Positions 15,322 through 24,375 of a DNA stretch of 31,382 nt are shown here, one piece after another; position 1 is the stretch's first letter; each line of letters starts with the position of its first letter. Source of the stretch: an uncultured Bacilli bacterium. GTDB taxonomy: Bacteria; Bacillota_I; Bacilli_A; RF39; UBA660. Both the position numbers and the translations under genes were made by a program. The notes beneath the pieces were generated by a model. The model saw only the letters and a program-made list of their open reading frames with translations, was not told where the DNA came from and searched no databases. The stretch spans positions 1 through 31,382 of the forward strand of contig CANTWP010000011.1 in assembly GCA_947853245.1 (NCBI GenBank), read 5' to 3'.

Positions 15322-16620
15322 ATGAATAATGATAAGTATTTAACAGTTACCGCTATTACTAGATATTTAAAATATAAATTAGATTCTGATGAACATTTAA
15401 AAAATGTTTTTTTAAAAGGAGAAATATCTAACTTTAAAGCACATACTACAGGACATTTATATTTTTCTTTGAAAGATGAAAATAGTAAAATAAATGCTAT
15501 TATGTTTAGTACGAGTGCTAAAAAATTAAACTTTAAACCACAAGATGGTTCCAAAGTATTGTTAGTAGGCAGAATAAGCGTTTATGAAGCAACTGGTAAT
15601 TATCAAATCTATGTTGATGAAATGTTAGAAGATGGGGTAGGAAATCTTTATATCGCTTATGAAAAATTAAAGGCCGAACTTGCTAAAGAAGGATTGTTTG
15701 ATGAAAAATATAAAAAGGTTATTCCTAAAATTCCTAGTAAAGTAGGAATAATAACAGCATCAACAGGTGCCGCCATTAAAGATATATTATCTACTATTCA
15801 AAGACGATTTCCTTTATGTGAAACAATTCTTTTTCCAAGCTTAGTACAAGGAGAAAATGCTGCTGCCGATATAGTTAAAAATATAAAATTAGCAGATACT
15901 TATGATATCGATGTATTAATCGTTGGTCGAGGAGGCGGTTCAATTGAGGATTTATGGCCATTTAATGAAGAAATCGTGGCACGTGCTATATACGAGGCAA
16001 ATGTACCAATAATTAGTGCGGTTGGACATGAAGTAGATTTTACAATAGCGGATTTTGTCGCAGATTTAAGAGCACCAACGCCAACAGGTGCCGCCGAACT
16101 TGCTGTTCCTAATCAGGTAGATGTATTAAAACATATCGATCAGTTAAAAATTCGAGCTAATGAAAACATGTATAAAAGAATCAATTATCAAAAGTTATAT
16201 TTGGATTCCTTAAAGAATTCATTTGTAATTAAAAGTCCAATGATAATGTTTGAAAATAAAAAACAAAAATTAGATATGAATATCGATAAAATTAAAAATT
16301 TAATTTCTAGTATTTTAGAAAATAAAAAAAGTAAATTTAATTTGCTTAAAAGTAATTATTTATTAAATAATCCTAAAGAAATATATAAGCACCAACAAAT
16401 TAAGTTAGATAATATTATTGATAAACTAAATATAATTAATCCTTTAAATACCTTAAAACGAGGTTATTCTCTTACATATTGTAATGATAAAATAATTACA
16501 GATGTTGGATTGTTAAAGAATGGAGATATCATAAAAAATAGATTAGAAAATGGTTTTGTTGAATCACAAATAATAAGTATTATGGAGGTTAAATATGGCA
16601 ACAACAAAGAAAAAATTTGA
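15322..16620 (+). CDS. xseA: exodeoxyribonuclease VII large subunit
   Basis: Catalytic subunit of exonuclease VII, which degrades single-stranded DNA to oligonucleotides from both ends. The 432-aa protein has an N-terminal OB fold (LKGEISNFKAHTTGHLYFSL, about 35-55), the catalytic domain with VGIITASTGAAIKDI, GRGGGSIEDLWPFNEE and SAVGHEVDFTIADFVADL, then RAPTPTGAAE, and a long coiled-coil region (about 270-400) that binds XseB. The end has LKRGYSL, a usual C-terminal motif. ATG 15322 has AAGGAAAA upstream. Its last 26 nt overlap xseB, indicating translational coupling. Confidence 0.97.
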   Translation: MNNDKYLTVTAITRYLKYKLDSDEHLKNVFLKGEISNFKAHTTGHLYFSLKDENSKINAIMFSTSAKKLNFKPQDGSKVLLVGRISVYEATGNYQIYVDEMLEDGVGNLYIAYEKLKAELAKEGLFDEKYKKVIPKIPSKVGIITASTGAAIKDILSTIQRRFPLCETILFPSLVQGENAAADIVKNIKLADTYDIDVLIVGRGGGSIEDLWPFNEEIVARAIYEANVPIISAVGHEVDFTIADFVADLRAPTPTGAAELAVPNQVDVLKHIDQLKIRANENMYKRINYQKLYLDSLKNSFVIKSPMIMFENKKQKLDMNIDKIKNLISSILENKKSKFNLLKSNYLLNNPKEIYKHQQIKLDNIIDKLNIINPLNTLKRGYSLTYCNDKIITDVGLLKNGDIIKNRLENGFVESQIISIMEVKYGNNKEKI

Positions 16621-16816
16621 AGATAAGATGAATGAATTAGAAAGTATTATTAATGAGTTAGAAAATGGTAATATTGATTTAGAAGATTCTATAAATAAAT
16701 ATACTGAAGCAATGAAATTAGTTAAAGAATGTGATGAGCAATTAAAAAACATAGAAAAACAAGTTAGTAAGATTGTAGTAGCAGATGAAAAACTTGAGGA
16801 CTTTGATATTGAATAA
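16595..16816 (+). CDS. xseB: exodeoxyribonuclease VII small subunit
   Basis: A 73-aa helical protein with the XseB pattern FEDKMNELESIINELENG then LEDSINKYTEAMKLVKECDE. Several copies wrap the XseA coiled coil to form active exonuclease VII. ATG 16595 is preceded by GGAGG at 16583-16587, inside the end of xseA. The following membrane protein gene overlaps its last codons. Size and sequence are typical. Confidence 0.95.
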   Translation: MATTKKKFEDKMNELESIINELENGNIDLEDSINKYTEAMKLVKECDEQLKNIEKQVSKIVVADEKLEDFDIE

Positions 16817-18011
16817 AAGAGTTTTGGGGCAAAAAAACAATGATTGTATACTTACAGCTATGGTTGTTTTTGCCCTTTTTACTTCGTTTTTATTATATAT
16901 ATTTAATAACAAATATATCACAATATATAGTAATGCAATATTAGTTTTATTATTCTTTATTTTATTGGGTAGAATAATTGTTAAATATAAAAAAGGCGAA
17001 GATTTAAATATAGATAAAAAAGATATAAGTTTATTATTTCAACTAATAATTCCTTATATAATTTATTATTTATATTCTTTAATATTGATCATTGTATCTG
17101 ATAAAAGTATTGAATATCTAATTATTCATTCTACTATTTCTATTGGAATGACTATTATAGTTATTTTAATTGCTTTTCTTTTAAATATATTGTATCAGAA
17201 CCAAGGAATTAAAATGATTAATCTATCATTTATTGGGGCCAATGTCGCAGTATTGCTTTATTTTATAATAACTTGTTTATTAACTGGTAAAATAAATCTA
17301 AGTATATTAGAAGTTCATGAATTAACTTATATTATAGGATTACTCCTTCTTTTTAATGTTATAAATGGAACTAATAAATTTAATAAAATTAATATATTAC
17401 TTTTATTATTTTTAATAATAGGTGGCAAAAGAATTACTAATCTTTCATTAATAATATGTTTAGTTGGTTATTTATTGTATGTACTGTTGCTTAAAAAATT
17501 TAATAGTAAAAAAAATATTTTAATATTTACTTCTTTGATTTTAATATTTGTGTTTAGTTATTTATTAATTTCTACTCATTATTTAGATTATTTTTTACAA
17601 TTCTTAGAGTATTTAGGTGTTAATACAATGGGCCGTAATCAAATTTATTTATGGTTTAAAGATTTTTATAGCGGACTTAATTTGTTTGGTCAAGGAATAT
17701 ATTTTACTAACTACGCTATAAGTATGTCACCACTTATGTCTTGCTATAAAGCTATACATAATGATATATTAAGAATATTTATAGAAGGTGGATTAATATT
17801 TTTTATAATTTATTTTATTAATTTTATTGCATTACAGACTAAAAGATTATTAAACAATTATGATCTTAAAGTAGCAAGCACTTATATATTTTTAATATTA
17901 TTTACGATATTTCATTATACTACTGATAATGTATTTGTTTACATTAGGTATATTTTAGTATTTAATTTTTTAATATTTTATATTTCTAAGACAAGGAAAA
18001 ATTTAACATGA
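16809..18011 (+). CDS. Wzy/O-antigen-ligase-like polytopic membrane protein
   Basis: A roughly 400-aa protein with 10-12 predicted membrane helices spread over the whole length and one larger extracellular loop near residues 265-315. That loop holds GRNQIYLWF, then FGQGIYFTNY and HNDILRIFIEGG, resembling the H-x-x-x-L/E-x-G signature of the Wzy_C/O-antigen ligase family, which polymerise or ligate lipid-linked glycans outside the membrane. The start is best placed at TTG 16809: GAGGA lies 8 nt upstream and the start overlaps the xseB stop (TTGAATAA); the longer frame begins at ATG 16785. It is co-transcribed with xseB, in the place where Bacillus has ispA and dxs. The polymer it acts on is unknown. 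Confidence 0.75.
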   Translation: MNKRVLGQKNNDCILTAMVVFALFTSFLLYIFNNKYITIYSNAILVLLFFILLGRIIVKYKKGEDLNIDKKDISLLFQLIIPYIIYYLYSLILIIVSDKSIEYLIIHSTISIGMTIIVILIAFLLNILYQNQGIKMINLSFIGANVAVLLYFIITCLLTGKINLSILEVHELTYIIGLLLLFNVINGTNKFNKINILLLLFLIIGGKRITNLSLIICLVGYLLYVLLLKKFNSKKNILIFTSLILIFVFSYLLISTHYLDYFLQFLEYLGVNTMGRNQIYLWFKDFYSGLNLFGQGIYFTNYAISMSPLMSCYKAIHNDILRIFIEGGLIFFIIYFINFIALQTKRLLNNYDLKVASTYIFLILFTIFHYTTDNVFVYIRYILVFNFLIFYISKTRKNLT

Positions 18012-18027
18012 AATAATCTTAATACTT

Positions 18028-18068
18028 TTTAACATTGTAGTTATAATAATAATGTAGCCTATGTTAAA
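18028..18068 (+). promoter_or_regulatory. spoIVB promoter region with inverted repeat
   Basis: TATAAT at 18042-18047 lies between the arms of an 8-bp perfect inverted repeat, TTTAACAT (18028-18035) and ATGTTAAA (18061-18068). The -35 sequence is weak (TTAATA at 18019-18024, 17-bp spacing). The repeat could be an operator or chance in AT-rich DNA. Confidence 0.45.
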
Positions 18069-18082
18069 GAAGGAGATGTTTT

Positions 18083-19069
18083 ATGTTTTTTAAAAAATTT
18101 AAAATTCACAGTCTTCTTATTCTTCTGACATTATTTATTATTCCCAGTACTATTTATGCTTATTCAGATGAAATCATTGCTGGTGGAGAGAATATTGGCA
18201 TTGAAATTAAAACTAATGGAGTTGTGATTGTTGGAACTTATAAAACTGGTGAACAAAATCCCGCAGTTGATGCTGGCTTGCAAATAGGTGATATAATTAC
18301 TTCCATTGACGATCAAGAGGTTACTACGATCAATGAAATGGTAAATACCATTAGTACTGTATCTAATAGTTCGATTAAGATAGGATTTTTACGAAATGGA
18401 AATACTAAGTATACGGAATTACAGTTATATAAAGAATCAGATAGTTATAAAACTGGTCTTTATGTAAAAGATACAGTAAGTGGTATTGGTACTTTGACCT
18501 TTATTGACCCTAATACTAAATTATTTGGAGCATTAGGCCATGAAATTACCGAAAGAAATACTGGTAAAATTTTAGAAATAAAAGATGGTAGAATTTATAC
18601 TTCTACTGTAACTAATATTGTACCTAGTAATAATGGTGTACCTGGTGAAAAAAATGCTAAAATGAATAAACAAGAGGTAATAGGGGAAGTCACAGAAAAT
18701 ACCGATAGGGGAATATTTGGAAGTTATCAAGAGCAAATAACAGACTATAAGACATATAAAGTAGGTCATTTTGAAAATATTCAAAAAGGAGAAGCAAAAA
18801 TACTTACAGTTATTGAAGAAAACAAAGTTGAAGAGTTTTCGATAAATATTTTGAAGTTGAATAATAATCAAGAAACCAAAAATATTATATTTGAAATTAC
18901 TGATCCAGAATTATTAGATAAAACTGGAGGAATAGTTCAAGGAATGAGTGGTTCACCAATTATTCAAGGAGAATATATAATTGGTGCAGTTACTCATGTA
19001 GTAGTAGATAGTCCAAATAAGGGATATGGTATTTTTATTACTAATATGTTAGAAGAAGCAGAAAATTAA
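18083..19069 (+). CDS. spoIVB: SpoIVB-type serine peptidase (family S55) with PDZ domain
   Basis: In Bacillus, SpoIVB is secreted from the forespore into the intermembrane space and cleaves SpoIVFA, which unleashes processing of pro-sigma K. This 328-aa protein has an N-terminal signal/membrane segment (about 8-27), a PDZ domain (about 35-118, GLQIGDIITSIDDQEV) and the S55 domain. The proposed triad is visible: His153 in GALGHEI, Asp274 in ITDPELL and Ser289 in GMSGSPI; the 15-residue Asp-Ser spacing equals that I recall for the Bacillus enzyme. It is shorter than the 426-aa Bacillus protein, mainly at the N-terminus. ATG 18083 has AAGGAGATG upstream, and a terminator follows. Position after nusB-xseA-xseB matches Bacillus gene order. 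A non-sporulation role is possible. Confidence 0.9.
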   Translation: MFFKKFKIHSLLILLTLFIIPSTIYAYSDEIIAGGENIGIEIKTNGVVIVGTYKTGEQNPAVDAGLQIGDIITSIDDQEVTTINEMVNTISTVSNSSIKIGFLRNGNTKYTELQLYKESDSYKTGLYVKDTVSGIGTLTFIDPNTKLFGALGHEITERNTGKILEIKDGRIYTSTVTNIVPSNNGVPGEKNAKMNKQEVIGEVTENTDRGIFGSYQEQITDYKTYKVGHFENIQKGEAKILTVIEENKVEEFSINILKLNNNQETKNIIFEITDPELLDKTGGIVQGMSGSPIIQGEYIIGAVTHVVVDSPNKGYGIFITNMLEEAEN

Positions 19070-19072
19070 AGG

Positions 19073-19097
19073 GTCTAGGGTTATACCTAGGCTTTTT
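19073..19097 (+). terminator. spoIVB terminator
   Basis: 7-bp stem GTCTAGG/CCTAGGC (one G-U pair), loop GTTATA, then five T. It lies directly after the stop codon. Confidence 0.85.
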
Positions 19098-19153
19098 AAA
19101 TGCTGAAATAAAAATATTTTTTAATTGAATTTTATTAAAATACTTTTAGTTGG

Positions 19154-19183
19154 TTGCAAAAGGAACAATAAATTATTATAATT
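19154..19183 (+). promoter_or_regulatory. promoter of the paired ABC exporter operon
   Basis: TTGCAA (19154-19159), 18-bp spacer, TATAAT (19178-19183). The ribosome site GTAGGAGGA lies at 19194-19202. Confidence 0.65.
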
Positions 19184-19206
19184 ATATTGAAAGTAGGAGG
19201 AACAAA

Positions 19207-21426
19207 ATGTTAAAACTCAAAAATGTTGCTAAATTTTACTATAATAAAGGATTAATTACGAGTGGTTTTTCTAAAATTAATTTAGAATTTAAAATTGGCG
19301 AATTTGTGGCTATTACGGGGGCTAGTGGTAGTGGTAAATCAACACTCCTTAATGTATTAAGTGGTCTTGACTCTTATGAAGAAGGCGAAATGTATATAAA
19401 TGGCGAAGAAACTAGCCATTATACAGAGAAAGACTTTGAAGAGTATCGTAGAAAATATGTGAGTAATATATTTCAAAATTTTAATTTAGTCAATAGTTAT
19501 ACAGTTTATCAAAATATTGAACTTGTATTACTTTTAAATGGTTATAATAAAAAAGAAGTAAAAGATAAAATTATCGAATTATTAAAGAAAGTAGATATGT
19601 ATAAATTTAAAAATACTAAAGTATCTAAATTATCTGGTGGGCAGAAACAACGTGTCGCAATTGCGAGAGCGCTTGCTAAAGAAACACCAATTATCATAGC
19701 AGATGAACCAACTGGTTCTTTAGATAGTAATTCTGCTTCTAAGATAATCCAATTACTTAGTTACTTAGCTAAAGATAAATTAGTTATTATAGTTACCCAT
19801 AATTTTGAACAAGTAGAAAAATATGTAACTAGAAAGATTATTATGAATGATGGAAAAGTATTAGAAGATGTTACATTAACTAAAGTAAATAATTCTAAAA
19901 AAGATATCGTATGTAATGATTTTAAAACCATATCTAATATAAATAAAATTAGATTAGGAATTAGAAATGCTTTTAATATTAAAACTAAATTTTTACTTAT
20001 TTTAGCGGTCTTCTTATTTTTAATTTTTGCTATATCTAGTGAGTATTCTTTTAATAAAAATGATGAATATCTAGAGTCAATTGATGGCTATAATTATTAT
20101 TTTGATTCTAATCCTAAAAGAATTATTGCTAAAAAAGAAAATAAAACTGAATTTAACGAATTAGACTATCAAAATATTAATAACATTATTGGTGTCAACA
20201 ATATCATTAAACATGATACATTATTAGATGTGGCTTTTTCTTTTGGCGATAAAAATGATGAATATTATTTATACGGTCATGTTAGGGACGTAGTAAATAT
20301 TAAAGCTGAAGATTTATCTTATGGGAGAATGCCAAGTTCTAAAAATGAAATAGTTATCAGTGGAAATAAAGATTATAATTATTTTTTATCTGATCATCCA
20401 GAGAAATTGTTGAATATGGAAATATTAACACGTAATGATTATCAAGAAATAAATACTGGTGAAGCATTTAAAATAGTAGGTATTATTTTAGAAGAGTCAT
20501 CAAATTATGATTTTCTAAATTATATGGGTAACTTTACTTTTTATGGTAATGATGAATTTTTAGAATATTTTAGTGCTAAAACAATAGACACTTATAGTAC
20601 TATAAAGCAAATAATCAACAATAAAGATTATAATTATTTGATTAGATTTAGTAATTTAGTCCCAAAAGGGGAAGCTTACATTGATGAAACATTTAGTGAT
20701 ATTTGTAAAGATGATAATTGTAAAAATGAAGATATGCAGTTAAATATAAATAATATTTATTATAGTTCTACTTTAAATTTAAAAATTACTAATACATATA
20801 ACAATACTTCGATTAAGAAACTTTTAAATATTGATAATTATGAGATGGTTGGTAATTATATTTATATAAATGATGAAGAATATTTTAATTTATTTAAAGA
20901 CAAAAATTATCAAATAAGCATCATAGTTAATGATGATACAGATTTATATAGAGTTAATAATGAACTTAATAATTTAGGTTTAGATACTTTAGTAATAAAA
21001 GATACTTTCTATTCAACTGGGACAAAAGAGATAATGGGTCTTTTTAAAGATTTTTTGATGATTGGTCTTTTAATAGCGTTGTTTTTTATTACACATTTTA
21101 TTATTAAACTTATTTTAAAATCTCGTAATACATATTATGCAATACTAAGAATACTGGGTTCTAGTAGAAAAGTTTCTAAGCATTTACTTACAATTGAACT
21201 TTTAACGGTTTCATCTCTTTCATATCTTATTTTTCTAGGAATAATAATGTTGACCCAATATGGTGTATTAAAATTAAACTTAACAACTATGATTAAATAT
21301 TTAGGATTAAAAGAATATATAATAATTTATTTGATTACTACATTAATGTCATATTTAATTAGTCTTAGATATGCTAGAAAATTATTTAAAGATAGCACGA
21401 TGAATACCATCAGGGAAGAGGTGTAA
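19207..21426 (+). CDS. fused ABC transporter, ATPase plus FtsX-type permease (first of pair)
   Basis: A 739-aa protein. The ATPase is N-terminal, with Walker A GASGSGKST at 38-46, Gln90, LSGGQ at 142-146, Walker B IIADE and switch His198. Membrane helix 1 is at about 258-278 (LLILAVFLFLIFAI), followed by an extracellular domain of about 330 residues rich in Asn, Asp and Tyr, then three C-terminal helices. ATG 19207 follows GTAGGAGGA; the in-frame start at 19150 lies before the promoter -10 box and is rejected. The next gene begins 2 nt after its stop and encodes a related but clearly different fused transporter, so the two probably form a heterodimer that handles a peptide or lipid at the cell surface. 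The substrate is unknown. Confidence 0.88.
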   Translation: MLKLKNVAKFYYNKGLITSGFSKINLEFKIGEFVAITGASGSGKSTLLNVLSGLDSYEEGEMYINGEETSHYTEKDFEEYRRKYVSNIFQNFNLVNSYTVYQNIELVLLLNGYNKKEVKDKIIELLKKVDMYKFKNTKVSKLSGGQKQRVAIARALAKETPIIIADEPTGSLDSNSASKIIQLLSYLAKDKLVIIVTHNFEQVEKYVTRKIIMNDGKVLEDVTLTKVNNSKKDIVCNDFKTISNINKIRLGIRNAFNIKTKFLLILAVFLFLIFAISSEYSFNKNDEYLESIDGYNYYFDSNPKRIIAKKENKTEFNELDYQNINNIIGVNNIIKHDTLLDVAFSFGDKNDEYYLYGHVRDVVNIKAEDLSYGRMPSSKNEIVISGNKDYNYFLSDHPEKLLNMEILTRNDYQEINTGEAFKIVGIILEESSNYDFLNYMGNFTFYGNDEFLEYFSAKTIDTYSTIKQIINNKDYNYLIRFSNLVPKGEAYIDETFSDICKDDNCKNEDMQLNINNIYYSSTLNLKITNTYNNTSIKKLLNIDNYEMVGNYIYINDEEYFNLFKDKNYQISIIVNDDTDLYRVNNELNNLGLDTLVIKDTFYSTGTKEIMGLFKDFLMIGLLIALFFITHFIIKLILKSRNTYYAILRILGSSRKVSKHLLTIELLTVSSLSYLIFLGIIMLTQYGVLKLNLTTMIKYLGLKEYIIIYLITTLMSYLISLRYARKLFKDSTMNTIREEV

Positions 21427-21428
21427 TT

Positions 21429-23876
21429 ATGCTTAAAATTAACAATGTAAACAAATTCTTTAATAAAGGTAAAAAAAGTGAAATTCACGTTATTAATAAT
21501 ATAAATTTAGAATTAGAAAAAACCGGCTTAGTTGCACTTTTAGGTCCTTCTGGAAGTGGCAAAACAACTTTATTGAACGCTATTGGTGGTTTGGATAATA
21601 TAAAGTCTGGATCAATTTATATTGATGACGAAAAGATCAGTTCAAAATCTGTTTATAAAGTGGATCGAATCAGGAATTTGAATATTGGTTATATTTTTCA
21701 AGATTATAAATTGATTGATGATGATACTGTATTTAATAATGTGGCTATTTCTTTAAAATTAATTGGTATTAAAGACAAAAAAGAAATAAAAAATAGAGTT
21801 AATTTTGTTCTAGAAAAAGTTGGTATTTACCGTTTTCGTAATCGACCTGCTGGTACTTTATCAGGTGGGGAACGTCAAAGAGTTGGTATAGCAAGAGCTC
21901 TAGTTAAAGATCCTAAAATCCTCCTTAGTGATGAACCGACCGGTAATTTAGATAGTAAAAACTCTTTAGAAATTATGAATATTATTAAAGCAATTTCTAA
22001 AAATCGTTTAGTTGTATTAGTTACTCATGAACGTAATTTAGCAGAATTTTTTGCTACAAGGATTATCGAAATTCAAGATGGTAAAATCATAAAAGATTAT
22101 GAAAACAATCATGAAAATCATCTCGATTATCAAGTTGACAGTAGATTATATTTAAAAGATTTTAAAAATCATGAAATATTAGAAAAAGATAATACTAAAA
22201 TAGAATTATTTTCTAATGAAAAAGAGACAATAAATTTAAAAATAGTTGTTAAAGGTAATAATATATATATTAATAGTGATAATACTAAACTGGATATAAT
22301 AAGCGATACCTCTAGTATCGAGTTTATTGATGCTCATTATAAAAAAATTGAAAAACAAGAAATAGATAAGTATAATTATGATTTTTCTAATATCTTTAAT
22401 GAAAATATTTCTACTAAATATTCTTCAATTTTTAACCTGTTTTCTTTAATAGGCAATGGTTTCAAAAAAGTATTTAATTTTTCTAAATTAAAGAAAATAT
22501 TATTAATTGGTTTCTTCTTATCAGGAGTTTTTACAATGTATGCTGTTAGTTCAATGTTTGCGGCTCTAACCATTCGTGAAGAAGATTTTATTGAAATTAA
22601 TAGAAATTATCTAACTGCTAAAGTAAGTAATATAACAGTTGATGATTATCTTAAGTATGAAAAACATGCTGATACTAATTATATGTTACCGTCTAATTCG
22701 TTGGTAACTTTACCAATTACTGCTGAAGACTTTTATCAATTAACGTCTAAAGTGGCATATATAGATGGTTCTATTGCTAGCAAAGATATGATAAATAGTA
22801 ATGACATTATTTTAGGTAGCTATTCTAGTGATATTTCTAGTTTTATCTTAGATGAAATGGTAGTAAAGACTTTATTAAATAGTGAAAGTGCTAAAATGTT
22901 AGGTTTACTTAAACCTGAAGATTTATTAAATAGAACAATAGCAATACCTATGATGGGAGATTTTATTATCACTGGTATAGTTAATACTGGCAGTCCTTCT
23001 ATTTATATGGATGAAAGTTTACTAATAAATGCTTTAGCAAATACAGCTAATATTAACTATCAGGATAATGAAGTTTTTTATACCAAAGATATTTATGAAG
23101 GAAATAATCAATTATACTATGATTATAATTTGGTTAAAGGTAATATAACCTTAAAAGAGGGAAAATTCCCAGAAAAAGATTATGAAGTAATTGTTAATAT
23201 TTCTAATAAATATATACTTGAATTAAATAAGGAAATCGATTTAAAAATAAATAATCACAAATTAAAAGTAGTAGGGTATTATGAAAGTACTGATGATTTT
23301 AATTATTATTTAGTGAATAATAATATGATAAAGTATTCTTTAATAAATATCGCTAATAATATAGTCGTTTATAGTAATAATAAAGATAATACTAAAAACT
23401 ATTTTAGAGAAAACAAACTAAATATCCAAGATAGCTATGATTATAGTAAGGATGTTTATTTAAATCAGAAAAAAGATATGATTCGTAGTAGTTTAACATC
23501 GGCTTTAGTAGTACTAATAATTTCTTTAATTGAAATATTTTTAATGATTAGATCTTCATTTTTATCACGTATTAAAGAAATAGGTATTTACCGCGCTATT
23601 GGTCTAAAAAAAATAGATATTTATAAAATGTTTGTTGGTGAAATATTTGCAATTACAACACTAGCTAATGTACCAGCCATTATTATTATGGCTTATGTAT
23701 TAAACGTATTATCTAATATTAGTTTATTATCTGGTTATTTTATTATCAATATCCCAATTGTATTACTTGTAATAATATGTATATATATATTTAATCTAGT
23801 AATAGGTTTATTACCTGTATTTACAACTATTATAAAAACTCCAGCAAGTATTTTAGCTAGATATGATTTAGATTAA
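21429..23876 (+). CDS. fused ABC transporter, ATPase plus FtsX-type permease (second of pair)
   Basis: An 815-aa partner of the preceding gene. ATPase motifs: Walker A GPSGSGKTT at 39-47, Gln91, LSGGE at 144-148, Walker B LLSDE near 165-169 and switch His200. Unlike its neighbours it has an extra segment of about 90-110 residues (about 223-330) between the ATPase and first helix, with strand-like repeats (INLKIVVKGNNIYINSD, LDIISDTSSIEFID). Helix 1 is about 355-380, and three helices lie at the C-terminus with FtsX-type sequence (LSRIKEIGIYRAIGLKKIDI). Ribosome site GAGGTG precedes ATG 21429. The operon ends at a strong bidirectional terminator. The linker domain is not one I can name. Confidence 0.88.
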   Translation: MLKINNVNKFFNKGKKSEIHVINNINLELEKTGLVALLGPSGSGKTTLLNAIGGLDNIKSGSIYIDDEKISSKSVYKVDRIRNLNIGYIFQDYKLIDDDTVFNNVAISLKLIGIKDKKEIKNRVNFVLEKVGIYRFRNRPAGTLSGGERQRVGIARALVKDPKILLSDEPTGNLDSKNSLEIMNIIKAISKNRLVVLVTHERNLAEFFATRIIEIQDGKIIKDYENNHENHLDYQVDSRLYLKDFKNHEILEKDNTKIELFSNEKETINLKIVVKGNNIYINSDNTKLDIISDTSSIEFIDAHYKKIEKQEIDKYNYDFSNIFNENISTKYSSIFNLFSLIGNGFKKVFNFSKLKKILLIGFFLSGVFTMYAVSSMFAALTIREEDFIEINRNYLTAKVSNITVDDYLKYEKHADTNYMLPSNSLVTLPITAEDFYQLTSKVAYIDGSIASKDMINSNDIILGSYSSDISSFILDEMVVKTLLNSESAKMLGLLKPEDLLNRTIAIPMMGDFIITGIVNTGSPSIYMDESLLINALANTANINYQDNEVFYTKDIYEGNNQLYYDYNLVKGNITLKEGKFPEKDYEVIVNISNKYILELNKEIDLKINNHKLKVVGYYESTDDFNYYLVNNNMIKYSLINIANNIVVYSNNKDNTKNYFRENKLNIQDSYDYSKDVYLNQKKDMIRSSLTSALVVLIISLIEIFLMIRSSFLSRIKEIGIYRAIGLKKIDIYKMFVGEIFAITTLANVPAIIIMAYVLNVLSNISLLSGYFIINIPIVLLVIICIYIFNLVIGLLPVFTTIIKTPASILARYDLD

Positions 23877-23888
23877 TATAAAAAATAG

Positions 23889-23913
23889 AACTATCTTTTT
23901 AAGATAGTTTTTG
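23889..23913. terminator. bidirectional terminator at the end of the ABC pair
   Basis: Perfect 9-bp stem AACTATCTT/AAGATAGTT with a 3-nt loop. T-rich tails follow on both strands. The stop codon of the convergent minus-strand gene (23899-23901) lies in the structure. Confidence 0.85.
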
Positions 23914-24375
23914 TATTAATGATTCATATAATAAATCAACGATATAATTACTAGGTTGTAACTTATATTTGTCTATTAATTTATCAATTATATCTGTACT
24001 ATAAACTTCATCTAAGAATGATAGTATTGGAAATAATTGATTTTTTAGTTTACTTAAATATTTAGGTGTATATATTTCATCTAGAATTAAAATGGGTAAA
24101 TCTTCTGACCATTTAGTAAATTCTGTTAATATATTTCTTGAACTATCTAAATAAGTAAAGGATTCTTTATCATAAGAAATCCATGATATCATCTCAGGAA
24201 TAGGTAATTTATTTTCTGTCAATCTATAATCAAAGCGATCAAGTAGTCTTAATCCATCTAGCTTTAAAGCGGAAATTTGAATTATTTCACCTGTTTCTGG
24301 AATACTAGAAGTAGGAATTAATTCAACTATAATATATTTCTTAGTTAATAATTCCATAAGATTTTTGTTTACCAT
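23899..24375 (-). CDS. degenerate DnaQ/DEDDh exonuclease-fold protein, probably inactive
   Basis: About 158 aa from ATG 24375 (or 152 from ATG 24357). The order of blocks follows a DnaQ/PolC-type 3'-5' exonuclease: KKYIIVELIPTSS then GEIIQISALKLDGLRLLDRF matches the strand-loop-strand of ExoI; ILTEFTKWSEDLPILILDEIYTPKYL matches the ExoII region; and PSNYIVDLLYESL sits where ExoIII is expected. The catalytic acids are mostly absent: the D-x-E of ExoI is E-L-I, HN..FD becomes a diverged LDEIYT, and the ExoIII His is missing. It is therefore likely a binding or scaffold domain. Its start lies inside the upstream Cys-rich gene, with no clear ribosome site, implying translational coupling. The frame runs back to 24441 without support. 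Confidence 0.6.
   Translation of the reverse strand: MVNKNLMELLTKKYIIVELIPTSSIPETGEIIQISALKLDGLRLLDRFDYRLTENKLPIPEMISWISYDKESFTYLDSSRNILTEFTKWSEDLPILILDEIYTPKYLSKLKNQLFPILSFLDEVYSTDIIDKLIDKYKLQPSNYIVDLLYESLIQKLS

Noticed and set aside
16785..16808. N-terminal extension of the Wzy-like protein from ATG 16785
   Set aside because: ATG 16785 would overlap xseB by 32 nt without a clear ribosome site; TTG 16809 has GAGGA at proper spacing. The choice is a preference, not proof.
18572..18871. 99-codon minus-strand frame inside spoIVB
   Set aside because: It lies opposite the S55 domain; no ribosome site, and the Phe/Ile/Tyr-rich translation is a reverse-strand artefact.
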